A DNA stretch of 64,000 nucleotides from CAVRXZ01 sp963773035 (GCA_963773035.1 CAVYZX010000021.1:42400-106399), one strand, 5' to 3'; counted from the first letter of the stretch, positions 49,498 to 58,838 are shown. Notes: generated from the letters alone by a model not told the origin. Made by a program: numbers and translations.

Positions 49498-49977
49498 ATG
49501 CTCGGATCTCGCTTGCTTCTTCTGATCCAGGCTCACGCGGGGCCCCTGACCCGCGACGTGGTCAAGGACTTGTTGACTAACGGGCGGACTCCGACGTTCC
49601 GCCGGCTCAACCCCGCCGATGTCGAGACGCGTGTTTCCGCGCTCTACTACAACCTCGGGAAATGGATCGGCGAGGCGGACGAGACCGCGGTACGACGTGA
49701 GTACGAGGAGATGGGACGGACTCGGTTTCGCGAGGGAGTGCCGGTGAGCGAGCTCGTGTACGCGCTGCTAATTACGAAGCATCACCTTCGCCAATATATC
49801 CGCGATCACGGCCTGGTGGACTTTGCGGGCGACCGCGTCATGCCCGAAGACCTGCTCGGGCTCGAGCTCCACAGCATCCAGGAGCTCAACTACCAGGTTG
49901 GAGAGTTCTTCGATCGCGCCCTCTATTACCTGGCCTGCGGTTACGAGGCGGAGGCCCGTTCGGGCTCTGTCGTCTGA
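49498..49977 (+). CDS. RsbRD N-terminal-like (stressosome-type) protein
   Basis: A 159-residue all-helical cytosolic protein. The middle segment (YEEMGRTRFREGVPVSELVY then ALLITKHHLRQYIRDHG) resembles the N-terminal sensor domain of RsbR/RsbRD proteins and some histidine kinases, with the expected helix spacing. No STAS or kinase domain follows, so it is a stand-alone sensory domain. ATG 49498 has a weak GGAG upstream. It lies 56 bases before the DUF1992 gene. The assignment is by pattern; function is unknown. Confidence 0.6.
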   Translation: MLGSRLLLLIQAHAGPLTRDVVKDLLTNGRTPTFRRLNPADVETRVSALYYNLGKWIGEADETAVRREYEEMGRTRFREGVPVSELVYALLITKHHLRQYIRDHGLVDFAGDRVMPEDLLGLELHSIQELNYQVGEFFDRALYYLACGYEAEARSGSVV

Positions 49978-50033
49978 GACGCTGCCGCGACGTTCGCCGG
50001 ACCAAGGCGCGTCGCACGTGCGACAATTCATCA

Positions 50034-50357
50034 ATGGCATTCAGCCGTATCGCGGAAAACCGGATCCAGGAAGCGATTGCGTCAGGCGAGTTCGAGAACC
50101 TGCCGGGCGCCGGCGAGCCGCTGGACTTCGAAGAGTACTTCAGCACGCCCGGCGACGTGCGGATGGCCTATTCGATCTTGAAGGCCGCCAACTGCGTCCC
50201 AGCCGAAGTCGAGCTGTTGAACGAGATCTCGCGATTGGAACAGGCCGACCGGCAGACATCGGACCCCGCCGCGAAGAGATCGCTTCAGCAGACGCTTGCC
50301 AATCGTCGGATGGAACTGGCCATTGCACTGGAACGCAAGGCTCGACGCGGAAAGTAG
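50034..50357 (+). CDS. DUF1992 domain protein (DnaJC28-like conserved domain)
   Basis: A 107-residue protein matching DUF1992. The signature AENRIQEAIASGEFENLPGAGEPL followed by a YF-rich turn (DFEEYFSTPGD) is the core of the family, and the C-terminal half is charged helical (ELLNEISRLEQADRQTSD). Bacterial members are stand-alone and uncharacterised; the eukaryotic DnaJC28 domain gives the name only. Cytosolic, no signal. It ends 13 bases before the convergent ABA4-like gene. Confidence 0.85.
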   Translation: MAFSRIAENRIQEAIASGEFENLPGAGEPLDFEEYFSTPGDVRMAYSILKAANCVPAEVELLNEISRLEQADRQTSDPAAKRSLQQTLANRRMELAIALERKARRGK

Positions 50358-50369
50358 CGTGCGGACCCA

Positions 50370-50807
50370 TCACTCGGCTTCGTGCGACGCTCTCCATCGC
50401 TCCGGCCCGAACTTTCGGATCGCCAGATAGAGCAGCAAACCCGCCGGCCCGAAGAGGAACGTCAGAACCAGCGCTGGCACGATAAGCAGGTGGGAAATGC
50501 CATGCCGCTGCGCGTCGCGGACCTCCCACCCGCCTACGAAAAGATCGAATGCCAGGTAATGCGTCCAACCGGCCAGCAGCAGCCAGGGACTGTCGAACAG
50601 CGTCCTCACGCTCGCCAAAGACGAAAACCCGCCTTCGCTTCGCGTCAGCGTCGCCGCTAGCAGCACCACGTAGATAACCGCAAACAGCGACGGCATCACG
50701 ACTGGGACGACCGTTGACGTCCAGCGCACCCGCGGCAGGAACACCAGCAACAGCCACCCTGCTACGGCAATCAGGTTCAGCGTCGAGAAGAGTTGTTCCG
50801 CCGTCAT
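50370..50807 (-). CDS. ABA4-like (DUF4281) membrane protein
   Basis: A 145-residue polytopic protein. ATG 50807 is chosen because it overlaps the upstream stop (ATGA) and starts the family sequence (LFSTLNLIAVAGWLLLVFLP). LAGWTHYLAFDLFVGGWEVRD is the hallmark of ABA4-like proteins. RHGISHLLIVPALVLTFLFG and GLLLYLAIRKF close it. Four transmembrane helices. Plant ABA4 acts in neoxanthin synthesis; bacterial relatives have no assigned role. It is co-transcribed with the membrane protein upstream and faces a divergent TetR gene. Confidence 0.85.
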   Translation of the reverse strand: MTAEQLFSTLNLIAVAGWLLLVFLPRVRWTSTVVPVVMPSLFAVIYVVLLAATLTRSEGGFSSLASVRTLFDSPWLLLAGWTHYLAFDLFVGGWEVRDAQRHGISHLLIVPALVLTFLFGPAGLLLYLAIRKFGPERWRASHEAE

Positions 50808-51802
50808 ACGGTCATCCAGTCCCAGCCGTCCTGTGAGGCGCTGCGCGCGGTAAGGCCAACCCAGGCACACGCAAGGCCCGTGAGTACCGCCCACACCGCG
50901 AGCAACGCGAGTCCGGTTGGGTCGAGCGCCATGACGCTTTGCCCACGCAGCGCTTGCCAAAGCAGCAGGACGAACAGCAAAGCATAGCTGGCCGTCGCCG
51001 CCAGCACCGCCTTGACACGGACCGCCTCAGGCCGACGCCACTGCCGCAGGCCGATCGCAATGAGAGCGAGCGCCTGGATCGCATGCAAGCCGATGAAGTG
51101 GGGGACGCGCAGATCGCCGTGCTCGCGGCTCCAGCCGGTGACCGGCAGGCCGGGACCGCCGTCCATGCCACCCACTGAATGGGCACCTTCAACCCTCATC
51201 CGCGCTCCTGCACGCGCGTCTGCCAGTTGCGCCGCCGTGGGCCGCGTCATCAGCGGGCCAGTGAGCGCGCCGACGATGGTGAGCGTCATGCCGAACCGGA
51301 GGGCCCATCCGAGCGCCAGGTCGGTGAACCGCTGCCGCCACAAGGCGACGGCAACCGCGATGCTCACCAGAGTTTGAAACAAGATAGCGCCGCCCATGAT
51401 GAAGAAGAGTGTGGTATTGAGCGGCGTCGAGACGTTGAAGTGGCTGGTCGTTCCGCGCCAGGCCTGAGCGTCGATGATCGCCACCTCGAGCACGAACACG
51501 ATCGCAGTCGTCCAGCCGACGATGCGGCGGATGCGGGGCCGGTCCGGCAGCCAGCCGAAAATGTACGCCAGCGTGAGGCTGTAGATGGCGGTGGAGATTG
51601 CGAACTTCAAAGGCTTGAGCCAGGCGGGCGCGCCCGTAATGATTCGCGAATCGACGAGCAGGCCTATTGCTGAAACGCCGGCGACAACGATCATCAGTAG
51701 GCCCACTGCTGCCAGCGGCGGGCTCGCATTCCACAAGCGATCGAACAGGGCGACGACTCCAGCCCTTGATGTGAAGCGGATGGTGCGTGGGGTCATATCC
51801 AT
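50804..51802 (-). CDS. Polytopic membrane protein, unknown function
   Basis: A 332-residue protein with about eight hydrophobic helices. GAGGAG lies seven bases before ATG 51802. Notable segments are APAWLKPLKFAISTAIYSLT, WRGTTSHFNVSTPLNTTLF and VPHFIGLHAIQALALIAIGL, with conserved-looking His that might bind heme or metal; this is speculation. It forms a two-gene unit with the ABA4-like gene (ATGA overlap) and is divergent from the TetR regulator, which probably controls it. No family name is recognised. Confidence 0.75.
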   Translation of the reverse strand: MDMTPRTIRFTSRAGVVALFDRLWNASPPLAAVGLLMIVVAGVSAIGLLVDSRIITGAPAWLKPLKFAISTAIYSLTLAYIFGWLPDRPRIRRIVGWTTAIVFVLEVAIIDAQAWRGTTSHFNVSTPLNTTLFFIMGGAILFQTLVSIAVAVALWRQRFTDLALGWALRFGMTLTIVGALTGPLMTRPTAAQLADARAGARMRVEGAHSVGGMDGGPGLPVTGWSREHGDLRVPHFIGLHAIQALALIAIGLRQWRRPEAVRVKAVLAATASYALLFVLLLWQALRGQSVMALDPTGLALLAVWAVLTGLACAWVGLTARSASQDGWDWMTV

Positions 51803-51828
51803 GAGTTACTCCTCAACGTCTCCCTTAA

Positions 51829-51878
51829 TGTTGCCATCGTCAACATATGAATAACCCACAATGTTGACGATGTCAACA
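51829..51878. promoter_or_regulatory. Two matching 17-bp inverted repeats (probable TetR operators)
   Basis: TGTTGCCATCGTCAACA (51829-51845) and TGTTGACGATGTCAACA (51862-51878) share half-sites TGTTG/CAACA. The second is the reverse complement of the first at 16 of 17 positions. They are 33 bases apart centre to centre, in the gap between the divergent membrane-protein operon and the TetR gene. Confidence 0.7.
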
Positions 51879-51900
51879 CGTGAGATTATGATGAGGTGAA

Positions 51901-52548
51901 ATGACTGCTTCGAGACGGGCCGCCCGCAAGCCGCGCGGGCGTTACCACCACGGCAACCTGCGCCGCGCGCTCATCGACGAGGCGCTGGCGACCATTCGTG
52001 CCGAAGGCGTGGGCGGGCTGACGCTGCGTGAGATTGGGGCACGGCTGGGCGTTTCGCGCACGGCCCTGTACCGGCACTTCGCCGACAAGCGCGCCCTGCT
52101 CACCGCCGTCGCCACCGAAGGATTTCGCACGCTGCGCCAGCAGCTCGTCGCCGCATGGGAGGACGGAGGCTGCGGACGCGCGGCGTTCCAGGCCATGGGC
52201 GTGGCCTATGTCGGGTTCGCCGTGGCGAACCCGTCGCACTATCGCGTGATGTTCGGTGGTTTCGTCGATCAGCAGCCGCGTGAGCCCGAGCTCGCCACCG
52301 AAGGGGCTGGTGCATTTCAGGCGCTCGTGGACGCCCTCAGCTCGCTGCAGGGCGACCGGGTCGTGCGCGGCGACGATATCTTGCTGATGGCCAGGTTTGT
52401 CTGGGCCGTCGTGCACGGGGTTGCCATGCTCGCCATCGATGGCCAGCTGCCCGAAGCTGATGCCATCGAGAAGTTGATGCGATACGCGATCAAGCGGCTG
52501 CAGACGGGAATCGTCGGCACCAAATCATCGGCGGCTCGAGCCTCGTGA
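51901..52548 (+). CDS. TetR/AcrR-family transcriptional regulator (WHG C-terminal type)
   Basis: A 215-residue DNA-binding repressor. The helix-turn-helix is LTLREIGARLGVSRTALYRH then FADKRALLTAVATEG, preceded by RYHHGNLRRALIDEALATI, the usual start of the WHG subgroup. The ligand domain (about 90-200) contains NPSHYRVMFGGFVD and FVWAVVHGVAMLAIDGQL. A GAGGTGAA site lies upstream of ATG 51901. It is divergent from the two membrane-protein genes; two near-identical inverted repeats sit in the gap, so autoregulation and control of the neighbours are likely. The ligand is unknown. Confidence 0.92.
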   Translation: MTASRRAARKPRGRYHHGNLRRALIDEALATIRAEGVGGLTLREIGARLGVSRTALYRHFADKRALLTAVATEGFRTLRQQLVAAWEDGGCGRAAFQAMGVAYVGFAVANPSHYRVMFGGFVDQQPREPELATEGAGAFQALVDALSSLQGDRVVRGDDILLMARFVWAVVHGVAMLAIDGQLPEADAIEKLMRYAIKRLQTGIVGTKSSAARAS

Positions 52549-52569
52549 CCAGTTGGTCTGCGACGGTAA

Positions 52570-55257
52570 TCAAGATACGGGAACGCGGTAGATATTGCGC
52601 TGCGTCGTCACCTTCGTGAACGCGTACACCGATGGGTTGGGACCCGGATACGCGTTGTTGTCCTTCGAGATCAGTTGAGCACCCGGAATTGCAGCGACAG
52701 CTTCCTCTGATTGGAAACCGGAGCCTGGGATGTCCGGCAGCGTCCGGGCCGGTTGGAGCGGGATCGCAAACAACGATGCATTGAACTTCAAATAGAGGAA
52801 CCGCCCGTCCGGTGACCACGACATGTGCGGCGGCGTCGGATTGGGCCCGTGTGGTGGCGAACACTTCCCGCAGATCAGCGTACGTGCACCGTCTTCAGTT
52901 CCAAAAACGAACAGAGAGCCCCAGGCGCGGGAATCCTGTGCGGGAATCCATCGGCCATCGGGCGAGGCCGCGAATGAAATCAAGCCGGGCGCTGGAATGA
53001 TCTTCGTCAAGTCACTGCCATCCTCTCTGATCCGGTACATGAACATCGCGCCTTTTGACTCAGCCTCAAAAACGACTTCACTTGGCGCTCCGAAGTACGC
53101 TTCCCATACGTTCATCGTGGCGAGACGCCTTGGTGCAGTCCTGTCATTGAGCGACGCCAGCCAGATTGCGGCCTCGCCCTTTTCGACGGCGACGAACACG
53201 ACTCGCTGACCATCGGCGGAGATGGCGAACTGACGCATCTGGAAATCCGGAAGCAGCCGCTGCCGCTGACCCGAGGTCAGATCGACGGACCATAGGCTGC
53301 CGTCACTGAAGCTCGCCGTGCTGCCGCCACGAACCAGGTAATACACTCTCTTGCCGTCGGGTGAGATCGACGGTTGAAAACCGTATCCCTCTGATGTGAT
53401 TTGTCGGTCGCCGCGCGCGTCGTGGATCCACACCGTGCTTTGGCTCGTGCCGATCGACGTCACGAACGAGCGGCCGTCAGGGGCGAAATGAATGCCCTCC
53501 TCCTGGGTGACACCGAAGGTCACTTGTTCCGTTGCTCCGTCGGGGAAACGCTGCCGCCAGGTGTGGACACCGTTTCCGGTGTTGGTCGAGAAGTACATCC
53601 ACTTTCCGTCCGGAGTCCAAGCTGCATCCGTGCATGGGCCCGCCGGGCCAACGGCCCTTCCGGGAGAGCTGCCATCGAAGGGCACCAGACGGCACGGCAG
53701 CCAGTTGCCGGCGTCCATCTCGATGACGAGCACCGATTTCCGATCAGGCGACAGATAGGAGCGATGTGCCATACCGCTAACCGGTGGCTCATAGACGCTG
53801 CGCTCGTCGACGCGGCTTTCCGTCGACGTCACGATTGACATCTGAACGTCGCGCCCGGTCATTTTCGAGAACAACAGGCGTGGTCGGCCCGCTTCATCCA
53901 CGAACCAGGTCGGTCCTTCCGCGTTTCTCAGCAGACGGGTCGGCGCTCCCCCCAGTGCGGGCACCACCCACGTGTCCATGGTCGGTTCTGGGTCATTCGC
54001 TGTGGCCGATCCGATTGCAGTCGAATAGACGATCCGCGTTCCGTCCGGAGTGAATTTTGGGCTCATCTTCGCGTAGGTGTCGTTCGTCAGCTGCACCGCG
54101 TCGCCGTCAGGCAAAAGCTTGACGTAAATCTGTCCCAGACCGGTCAACGTGTCCTCTCCCCGGATGAATGTCAGCATGCGGCCATCTGGCGAAAGTGCCG
54201 GCGACACGACGGAATCCGCAAAGTTGGTGAGCTGTGTGTATTGCCGATCCACCGGTTCGCCGCGCTGGCGCAATCGCGATCCCAAGAGCGTGCCCACAAC
54301 CGCGAGCGCGACGGCGAGCGCTGCTACCCACGCGACCCGCCAGCGCCGTTGCGCCCCGAAAGGCCCGTTCCCCACGGTCGTCTGAGCCGTTTCCGCTCCC
54401 TGCCGAACCACTCGACGGAGCTCCGCGACCATGTCGCGCATCGTCTGGAACCGTCCGGCGGGGTCCTTCTGCAGCGCTTTTTCGACAAGGCCGCGCACGA
54501 CCGGCGGCATGTGCTCTGGCAGCGGCGGAACGGCCTGATGGACAATCGCGTAAAGCAGATCCGGCGTGGACGCGCCTGTGAACGGCCGGCGTCCCGCCAA
54601 CGCCTCGTAGAGCACGACGCCGAAAGAAAAGATATCGGTTCGCGCGTCGAGCTGCCGTCCCGATGCCTGCTCCGGAGACATGTACGCCACAGTGCCCGCG
54701 ATGATCCCCAGCTGCGTTTGCGTCACCGCTTGTGCAGATGTGGCCGTTACGGATGTCGCCTCCTCGTACAGCTTGGCGAGCCCGAAATCGGCCAATTTGG
54801 CGTAGCCGCTCCGGGTAATCAGGATGTTCTCGGGTTTGACGTCACGGTGCAGCACGCCGGCTTCATGAGCCGCAGCCAGACCATCGGCAACTCCCACCAG
54901 CAACTCGATCGTTTCCTGCCAGCCGTGTTGCCCGCCGTTCCAAGCGCGCAGCGTGCCGCCGTCGACGAATTCCGTGACGAGATATTGCCGTCCGTCGAGC
55001 TCGCCCGCGTCATGTACGGTCACGATGTGCGGATGGTTGAGAGACGAAGCCAGGCGGGCTTCGCGCTGGAAGCGACTGTGGGCAGCCGCCCCGGCGAGAT
55101 GGTCGGGGAGAAACTTGATAGCGACGTGGCGATTGAGCTTGGTATCGAGAGCGCGATACACGACACCCATGCCGCCGGTACCAAGCGGCCCCTGCACGAC
55201 GTAGGCGCCGACGCGAAGACCCGTCAGCACGGGCGGCGCGGTCTCGCCTGTATCCAT
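52570..55257 (-). CDS. Ser/Thr protein kinase with C-terminal TolB/PD40-like propeller
   Basis: An 895-residue receptor-like kinase from ATG 55257. The kinase domain (about 15-285) has LGTGGMGVVYRALD, the lysine in HVAIKFLPDHL, HRDVKPENILI, DFGLAKLYEE and GTVAYMSPEQASGR. A single transmembrane helix (WRVAWVAALAVALAVVGTLL, about 310) leads to a beta-propeller of PD40/TolB-like blades: SPALSPDGRMLTFIRG, SPKFTPDGTRIVYST, SYLSPDRKSVLVIEM, QPSISPDGKRVYYLVRG and AASPDGRWIPAQDSRAW. This architecture is common in Acidobacteriota; the extracytoplasmic propeller probably senses a ligand. No upstream partner is evident. Confidence 0.93.
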   Translation of the reverse strand: MDTGETAPPVLTGLRVGAYVVQGPLGTGGMGVVYRALDTKLNRHVAIKFLPDHLAGAAAHSRFQREARLASSLNHPHIVTVHDAGELDGRQYLVTEFVDGGTLRAWNGGQHGWQETIELLVGVADGLAAAHEAGVLHRDVKPENILITRSGYAKLADFGLAKLYEEATSVTATSAQAVTQTQLGIIAGTVAYMSPEQASGRQLDARTDIFSFGVVLYEALAGRRPFTGASTPDLLYAIVHQAVPPLPEHMPPVVRGLVEKALQKDPAGRFQTMRDMVAELRRVVRQGAETAQTTVGNGPFGAQRRWRVAWVAALAVALAVVGTLLGSRLRQRGEPVDRQYTQLTNFADSVVSPALSPDGRMLTFIRGEDTLTGLGQIYVKLLPDGDAVQLTNDTYAKMSPKFTPDGTRIVYSTAIGSATANDPEPTMDTWVVPALGGAPTRLLRNAEGPTWFVDEAGRPRLLFSKMTGRDVQMSIVTSTESRVDERSVYEPPVSGMAHRSYLSPDRKSVLVIEMDAGNWLPCRLVPFDGSSPGRAVGPAGPCTDAAWTPDGKWMYFSTNTGNGVHTWRQRFPDGATEQVTFGVTQEEGIHFAPDGRSFVTSIGTSQSTVWIHDARGDRQITSEGYGFQPSISPDGKRVYYLVRGGSTASFSDGSLWSVDLTSGQRQRLLPDFQMRQFAISADGQRVVFVAVEKGEAAIWLASLNDRTAPRRLATMNVWEAYFGAPSEVVFEAESKGAMFMYRIREDGSDLTKIIPAPGLISFAASPDGRWIPAQDSRAWGSLFVFGTEDGARTLICGKCSPPHGPNPTPPHMSWSPDGRFLYLKFNASLFAIPLQPARTLPDIPGSGFQSEEAVAAIPGAQLISKDNNAYPGPNPSVYAFTKVTTQRNIYRVPVS

Positions 55258-55295
55258 GGCGATCGGTCTCGTCAGTCTTACGCGCGCGGTATTGA

Positions 55296-56153
55296 TTACG
55301 CAGCAGCAGGCCGATGCGCCCGAAGGAACGAACGTATCTGGCGCACCGCCAACGGAATCCGTTCCTTGGGCTCCTTCCACGGGTAGATGCTCACTTCGGC
55401 CTTCGGCGCGAGCATCGCGCACTCCATCGCGACGGCTAATGGATGCGACGGGACGTCGTCCGGCAGGACCAGTACAGGCGTCTGGCACTGGCGCACGAAA
55501 TCGCGCGTCACGGTGAAGACGAAGTCGGCGTTCGTGCGGAACATCCTGGTCACGAACTTCTCGACCATCTCTGTCGTGAGCTCGGGCCGGCGCTTGACCA
55601 GCTCCGCACCCCAGCCAGTCACGCTGGCGTCGTACATGACGTTGGGCATCTCGGGCCGGAATCCGACGGGCTGCGCCGGCACACCCGCGACGACACGATC
55701 CGGCGCCCGCTTGATCAGGTTCCAGATGAACGGGCCGCCGATGCAGAAGCCCAGCACCATGAACTTGTTGATGCCCAGATGATCCATCAGACCGATATGG
55801 TCGTCGGCGTACGAATCCCACGGCCGGTCGATCTCGAGCGGGCCGGAAGACTCGCCGGGATTGGCGTTCCGCAGGTCCGCGTAGATGCAGCGGTACTCGT
55901 CTTTGAATTCCTCGATCGGGTTGAAGGGGCTGCGTGGTAAGCCGGCCATCACCGAGTTCAATCCGCCGCCGGCGATGAGCAACAGCGGGAACCCGGACCC
56001 GGCTTCCTCATAGCGGATGCGAACCGGGCCCTTCTCGTAGAAGCGTGCGGTTCCTTTTTGTCCGGCCTGCTGCGCGAATCCTTTTGGCGCTGCTGCAGCC
56101 ATCGCCGCCATCCCGGCGCCCGTTTTCAGAATCTTGCGTCTGGTTGGATCCAT
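55296..56153 (-). CDS. Alpha/beta hydrolase with Cys nucleophile, Tat-exported
   Basis: A 285-residue exported alpha/beta hydrolase. AGGAGG lies eight bases before ATG 56153, and a twin-arginine-type leader follows (DPTRRKILKTGAGMAAMAAA). The nucleophile elbow reads VLGFCIGGPF, so Cys137 replaces the usual Ser. The acid is probably the Asp pair in LVLPDDVPSHPLAVAME, where the only nearby His also lies; no separate C-terminal His is obvious. It may be a Cys hydrolase of the dienelactone type or a non-canonical member. It lies directly upstream of the propeller kinase on the same strand. Confidence 0.82.
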   Translation of the reverse strand: MDPTRRKILKTGAGMAAMAAAAPKGFAQQAGQKGTARFYEKGPVRIRYEEAGSGFPLLLIAGGGLNSVMAGLPRSPFNPIEEFKDEYRCIYADLRNANPGESSGPLEIDRPWDSYADDHIGLMDHLGINKFMVLGFCIGGPFIWNLIKRAPDRVVAGVPAQPVGFRPEMPNVMYDASVTGWGAELVKRRPELTTEMVEKFVTRMFRTNADFVFTVTRDFVRQCQTPVLVLPDDVPSHPLAVAMECAMLAPKAEVSIYPWKEPKERIPLAVRQIRSFLRAHRPAAA

Positions 56154-56336
56154 AAGGGCGTCCTCCTCGATGATTGTCGTGACCGGTCGGTCCGATTCGA
56201 AGGGCTAGAGTACTCCGGGGATCATAACGCAACACTCATCCGGCGGACGCTGGTCCGAAACACCCAGCTGGCTCTGATAGACCCGCGGCAGCAGGAGCGT
56301 AGAATAGTCCGCCGGCGACTTCCGGCAAGGGGGACT

Positions 56337-57335
56337 ATGACCGCTTCACCACGCAATTTCATCGATCGCGTGTTCTTCGGTTTCCAGAACACGGCAACGC
56401 TCAAGGCCGCACTGGAACTCGACGTCTTCACCGCCATCGGCAATGGTGTCCTGGATGCAGACGCACTGGCCGCGAAGTGCGATGCAGTACCGCGCGGAAT
56501 CGCTGCACTGTGCGACTCGCTCGTGGTCATGGGATTCCTCACCAAGTCTAGCGCGGGATATGCGCTCGCAGAGGACGCCGCGGTATTCCTGGACCGGACC
56601 TCGCCCGCTTGCATCGCTGGCATCCACGAATTCCTGGCAGCTCCGGAATTCGTCGAGTTGGTGTTCCGCGATCCGGCTGGCGCGGTGCGTCGTGGCGGTT
56701 CGGAAGGATTGGCCAATGTGGCGCCCGACAATCCGATTTGGATACGCTTCGCACGCGCGATGGGACCCTTCATGGCGCCCGATGCGAAGATGGTGGCGGA
56801 ACATGCCGGCGATCCGGCACCGAAGAAGGTGCTCGATATCGCGGCAAGCCACGGTCTCTTTGGCATCGCTTTCGGCCAACGCTTTCCGGAGTGCCACGTG
56901 ACGGGCCTCGATTGGGGCGCAGTGGTTGCGGTTGCGCGCGAGAACGCGGCCGCCGCCGGGATGGCGGATCGATACAACACGATCGTGGGCAGCGCCTTTG
57001 AGGTCCCCTGGGGCGAGGGCTACGATCTCGTGCTGCTGCCGAATTTTCTGCATCACTTCGACAGAGCGGCGTGCACCGGCCTTTTGCGTCGTGCCCGCGC
57101 GGCTTTGGCACCGGGCGGCCGAGTAGCGATTGTCGAGTGGATTCCGAATGAGGATCGCGTATCTCCGCCGGCGCCGGCGCTATTCGCAATGACCATGGTG
57201 CTGACGACTCCGAAGGGGACGACGTACACGGCGGTGGAGCTTGCGGCGATGCTGGCGGATGCCGAATTCGGCACGCCCACGGTCATCCCGCTGATACCCA
57301 CGCCCTTGACGTTGGTGTTGTCGCGCGGAGTTTAG
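56337..57335 (+). CDS. O-methyltransferase, acetylserotonin/hydroxyneurosporene-type
   Basis: A 332-residue SAM-dependent O-methyltransferase. ATG 56337 is preferred (AAGGGGG upstream); the frame is open further up. The N-terminal dimerisation winged-helix part (FFGFQNTATLKAALELDVFT; CDAVPRGIAALCDSLVVMGF) is followed by the SAM domain with KVLDIAASHGLFGIAFGQRF, HVTGLDWGAVVAVARENA, LVLLPNFLHHFDRAACTGLL and LAPGGRVAIVEW. Members methylate phenolic or carotenoid hydroxyls; the substrate is unknown. It is divergent from the Tat hydrolase and convergent with the lipoprotein amidohydrolase. Confidence 0.9.
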   Translation: MTASPRNFIDRVFFGFQNTATLKAALELDVFTAIGNGVLDADALAAKCDAVPRGIAALCDSLVVMGFLTKSSAGYALAEDAAVFLDRTSPACIAGIHEFLAAPEFVELVFRDPAGAVRRGGSEGLANVAPDNPIWIRFARAMGPFMAPDAKMVAEHAGDPAPKKVLDIAASHGLFGIAFGQRFPECHVTGLDWGAVVAVARENAAAAGMADRYNTIVGSAFEVPWGEGYDLVLLPNFLHHFDRAACTGLLRRARAALAPGGRVAIVEWIPNEDRVSPPAPALFAMTMVLTTPKGTTYTAVELAAMLADAEFGTPTVIPLIPTPLTLVLSRGV

Positions 57336-57399
57336 CGCGAACCGACAATCGGGCTTATCGGCTTGCGGGTAGTGCGGCGAGGCCGAAGTTTGCGTGACT

Positions 57400-58794
57400 T
57401 CAATGTCCGCCATTCAAGCGTTTCTTCAGCGCCGCGCGGTCGACTTCCGCGCCCCGCAGGTACACGCGCGAGATCCGGCGCGTGTTGGCGATGTCGTCCA
57501 AGGGATTGGCGTCGAGCACAAGGAAGTCGGCGTTCTTGCCAGAGGCGACCATGCCAAGCTGATCGAGTCCGAGGAATTGAGCGGAGTCGCGTGTGGCCGC
57601 GGTCATGACCTCGCTCGGCGTCAGACCGGCCTTCACCATGCTCTCCATCTCGATGTGCGAACTCCATCCGAGATAGGCCGGTGTCGGATCATGTTCAGGT
57701 GAAAGGCCTCCGCCCATGTCGGTCCCGAGCAAGATCCGGACGCCCGCGGCTTTGAGCCTCCGCATACTCCGGCGCACAGGGCCGCCCGCCCACCTCTGAG
57801 GCGCATCACTGGGCGTCTTAGGATTCTCCAACGCCTCGATCTCGGCCCGCGTGAACGTCTCGGCAAGCAGTGGATCGTCGAGCCAGTAAGGACGCGCACC
57901 ATAGATTTCGTTACGTAGCGTCCACATGCCAGGCATCACCGGCACGTTCGGATGCGCTTTGAACAGCGCGATGAGCTCCTCGTCCACGGGTTCGACTTCG
58001 GTCTGGCGCCAGGTGGGATGGGCGAACGCGTCGACGCCGGATCGCAGCAGATGCTTGAAATCCGACAGCGCGTGAGTATGGGCCACGACGCGGAGGTTAT
58101 GCCTGTGGGCCTCGGCGATGAGGAATTCAATGAGAGGCCGCGGCATCAGCGCACGCCGGCTGTCCTGCCAGACTTTGATGAAGTCGGCCTTCTTCGCAAC
58201 CAGCTCCTGAATCTCCCTTCGCACTTCCTCTTCTTCTGTGACCATACGGACAGCCTCACCGAGAGGCGTGAAGGTTCCGCCTTTCGGAACGGCGAACCCA
58301 CCGGCCGAAAGATACATCGCCGCATCGGGGCGTGGATTCGCCCGCAATTCGTCGCGGAAGGGCCAGGCGATCTCTCTGCGATCCGCCCCCATGCTCAGAA
58401 CCACCGTGACACCGTGATACGCGAGTCGTTGCAGATCGGACAGGAGGTTCTCGCGTGTGAAGTTCTCCGCCGACGGCTTCAGATCCTTCCAGTACCCCAG
58501 GTGGGCGTGCGCTTCGATGATGCCGGGCATGACGGTCTTGCCCGTCAGATCGACCCGAGCGGTCCCTTCCGCGACCTGCACCTCGCCCCGTCGGCCGACA
58601 GAAGTGAACTTGCCCTCCCGAACGACGAACGCAGAGTCTTCGATGGGCGGGGCCTCGTCACCGGTAATCAACCGCGCGCCCTCGAACACGGTGGCGCTTG
58701 CTGTCGCCGCTGGCGGCTGTTTCGCTGGCGGAGCGTTACATGCTGCGATGAAAAGAAGGAGGCCTGATAGGACCATGATCGGCACTCGCCGCAT
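57400..58794 (-). CDS. Amidohydrolase lipoprotein (imidazolonepropionase-like)
   Basis: A 464-residue secreted lipoprotein. CAGGAG lies upstream of ATG 58794. The N-terminus (MRRVPIMVLSGLLLFIAAC) has a lipobox ending in Cys19. The amidohydrolase metal motifs are VMPGIIEAHAHLGYWKD, DFIKVWQDSRR (the place of the carbamylated Lys), RVVAHTHALSDFKHLL, DAFAHPTWRQ and RILLGTDMGGGLSPEHD. The C-terminal ADFLVLDANPLDDIANTRR is complete. The family hydrolyses amide bonds of cyclic or dipeptide-like substrates; the substrate is unknown. It is probably anchored in the periplasm or outer membrane. Confidence 0.9.
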   Translation of the reverse strand: MRRVPIMVLSGLLLFIAACNAPPAKQPPAATASATVFEGARLITGDEAPPIEDSAFVVREGKFTSVGRRGEVQVAEGTARVDLTGKTVMPGIIEAHAHLGYWKDLKPSAENFTRENLLSDLQRLAYHGVTVVLSMGADRREIAWPFRDELRANPRPDAAMYLSAGGFAVPKGGTFTPLGEAVRMVTEEEEVRREIQELVAKKADFIKVWQDSRRALMPRPLIEFLIAEAHRHNLRVVAHTHALSDFKHLLRSGVDAFAHPTWRQTEVEPVDEELIALFKAHPNVPVMPGMWTLRNEIYGARPYWLDDPLLAETFTRAEIEALENPKTPSDAPQRWAGGPVRRSMRRLKAAGVRILLGTDMGGGLSPEHDPTPAYLGWSSHIEMESMVKAGLTPSEVMTAATRDSAQFLGLDQLGMVASGKNADFLVLDANPLDDIANTRRISRVYLRGAEVDRAALKKRLNGGH

Positions 58795-58838
58795 AGGGAC
58801 TCCTGTGGCTGGCTGGTCGCGAGGAGATATGGGCGGGC

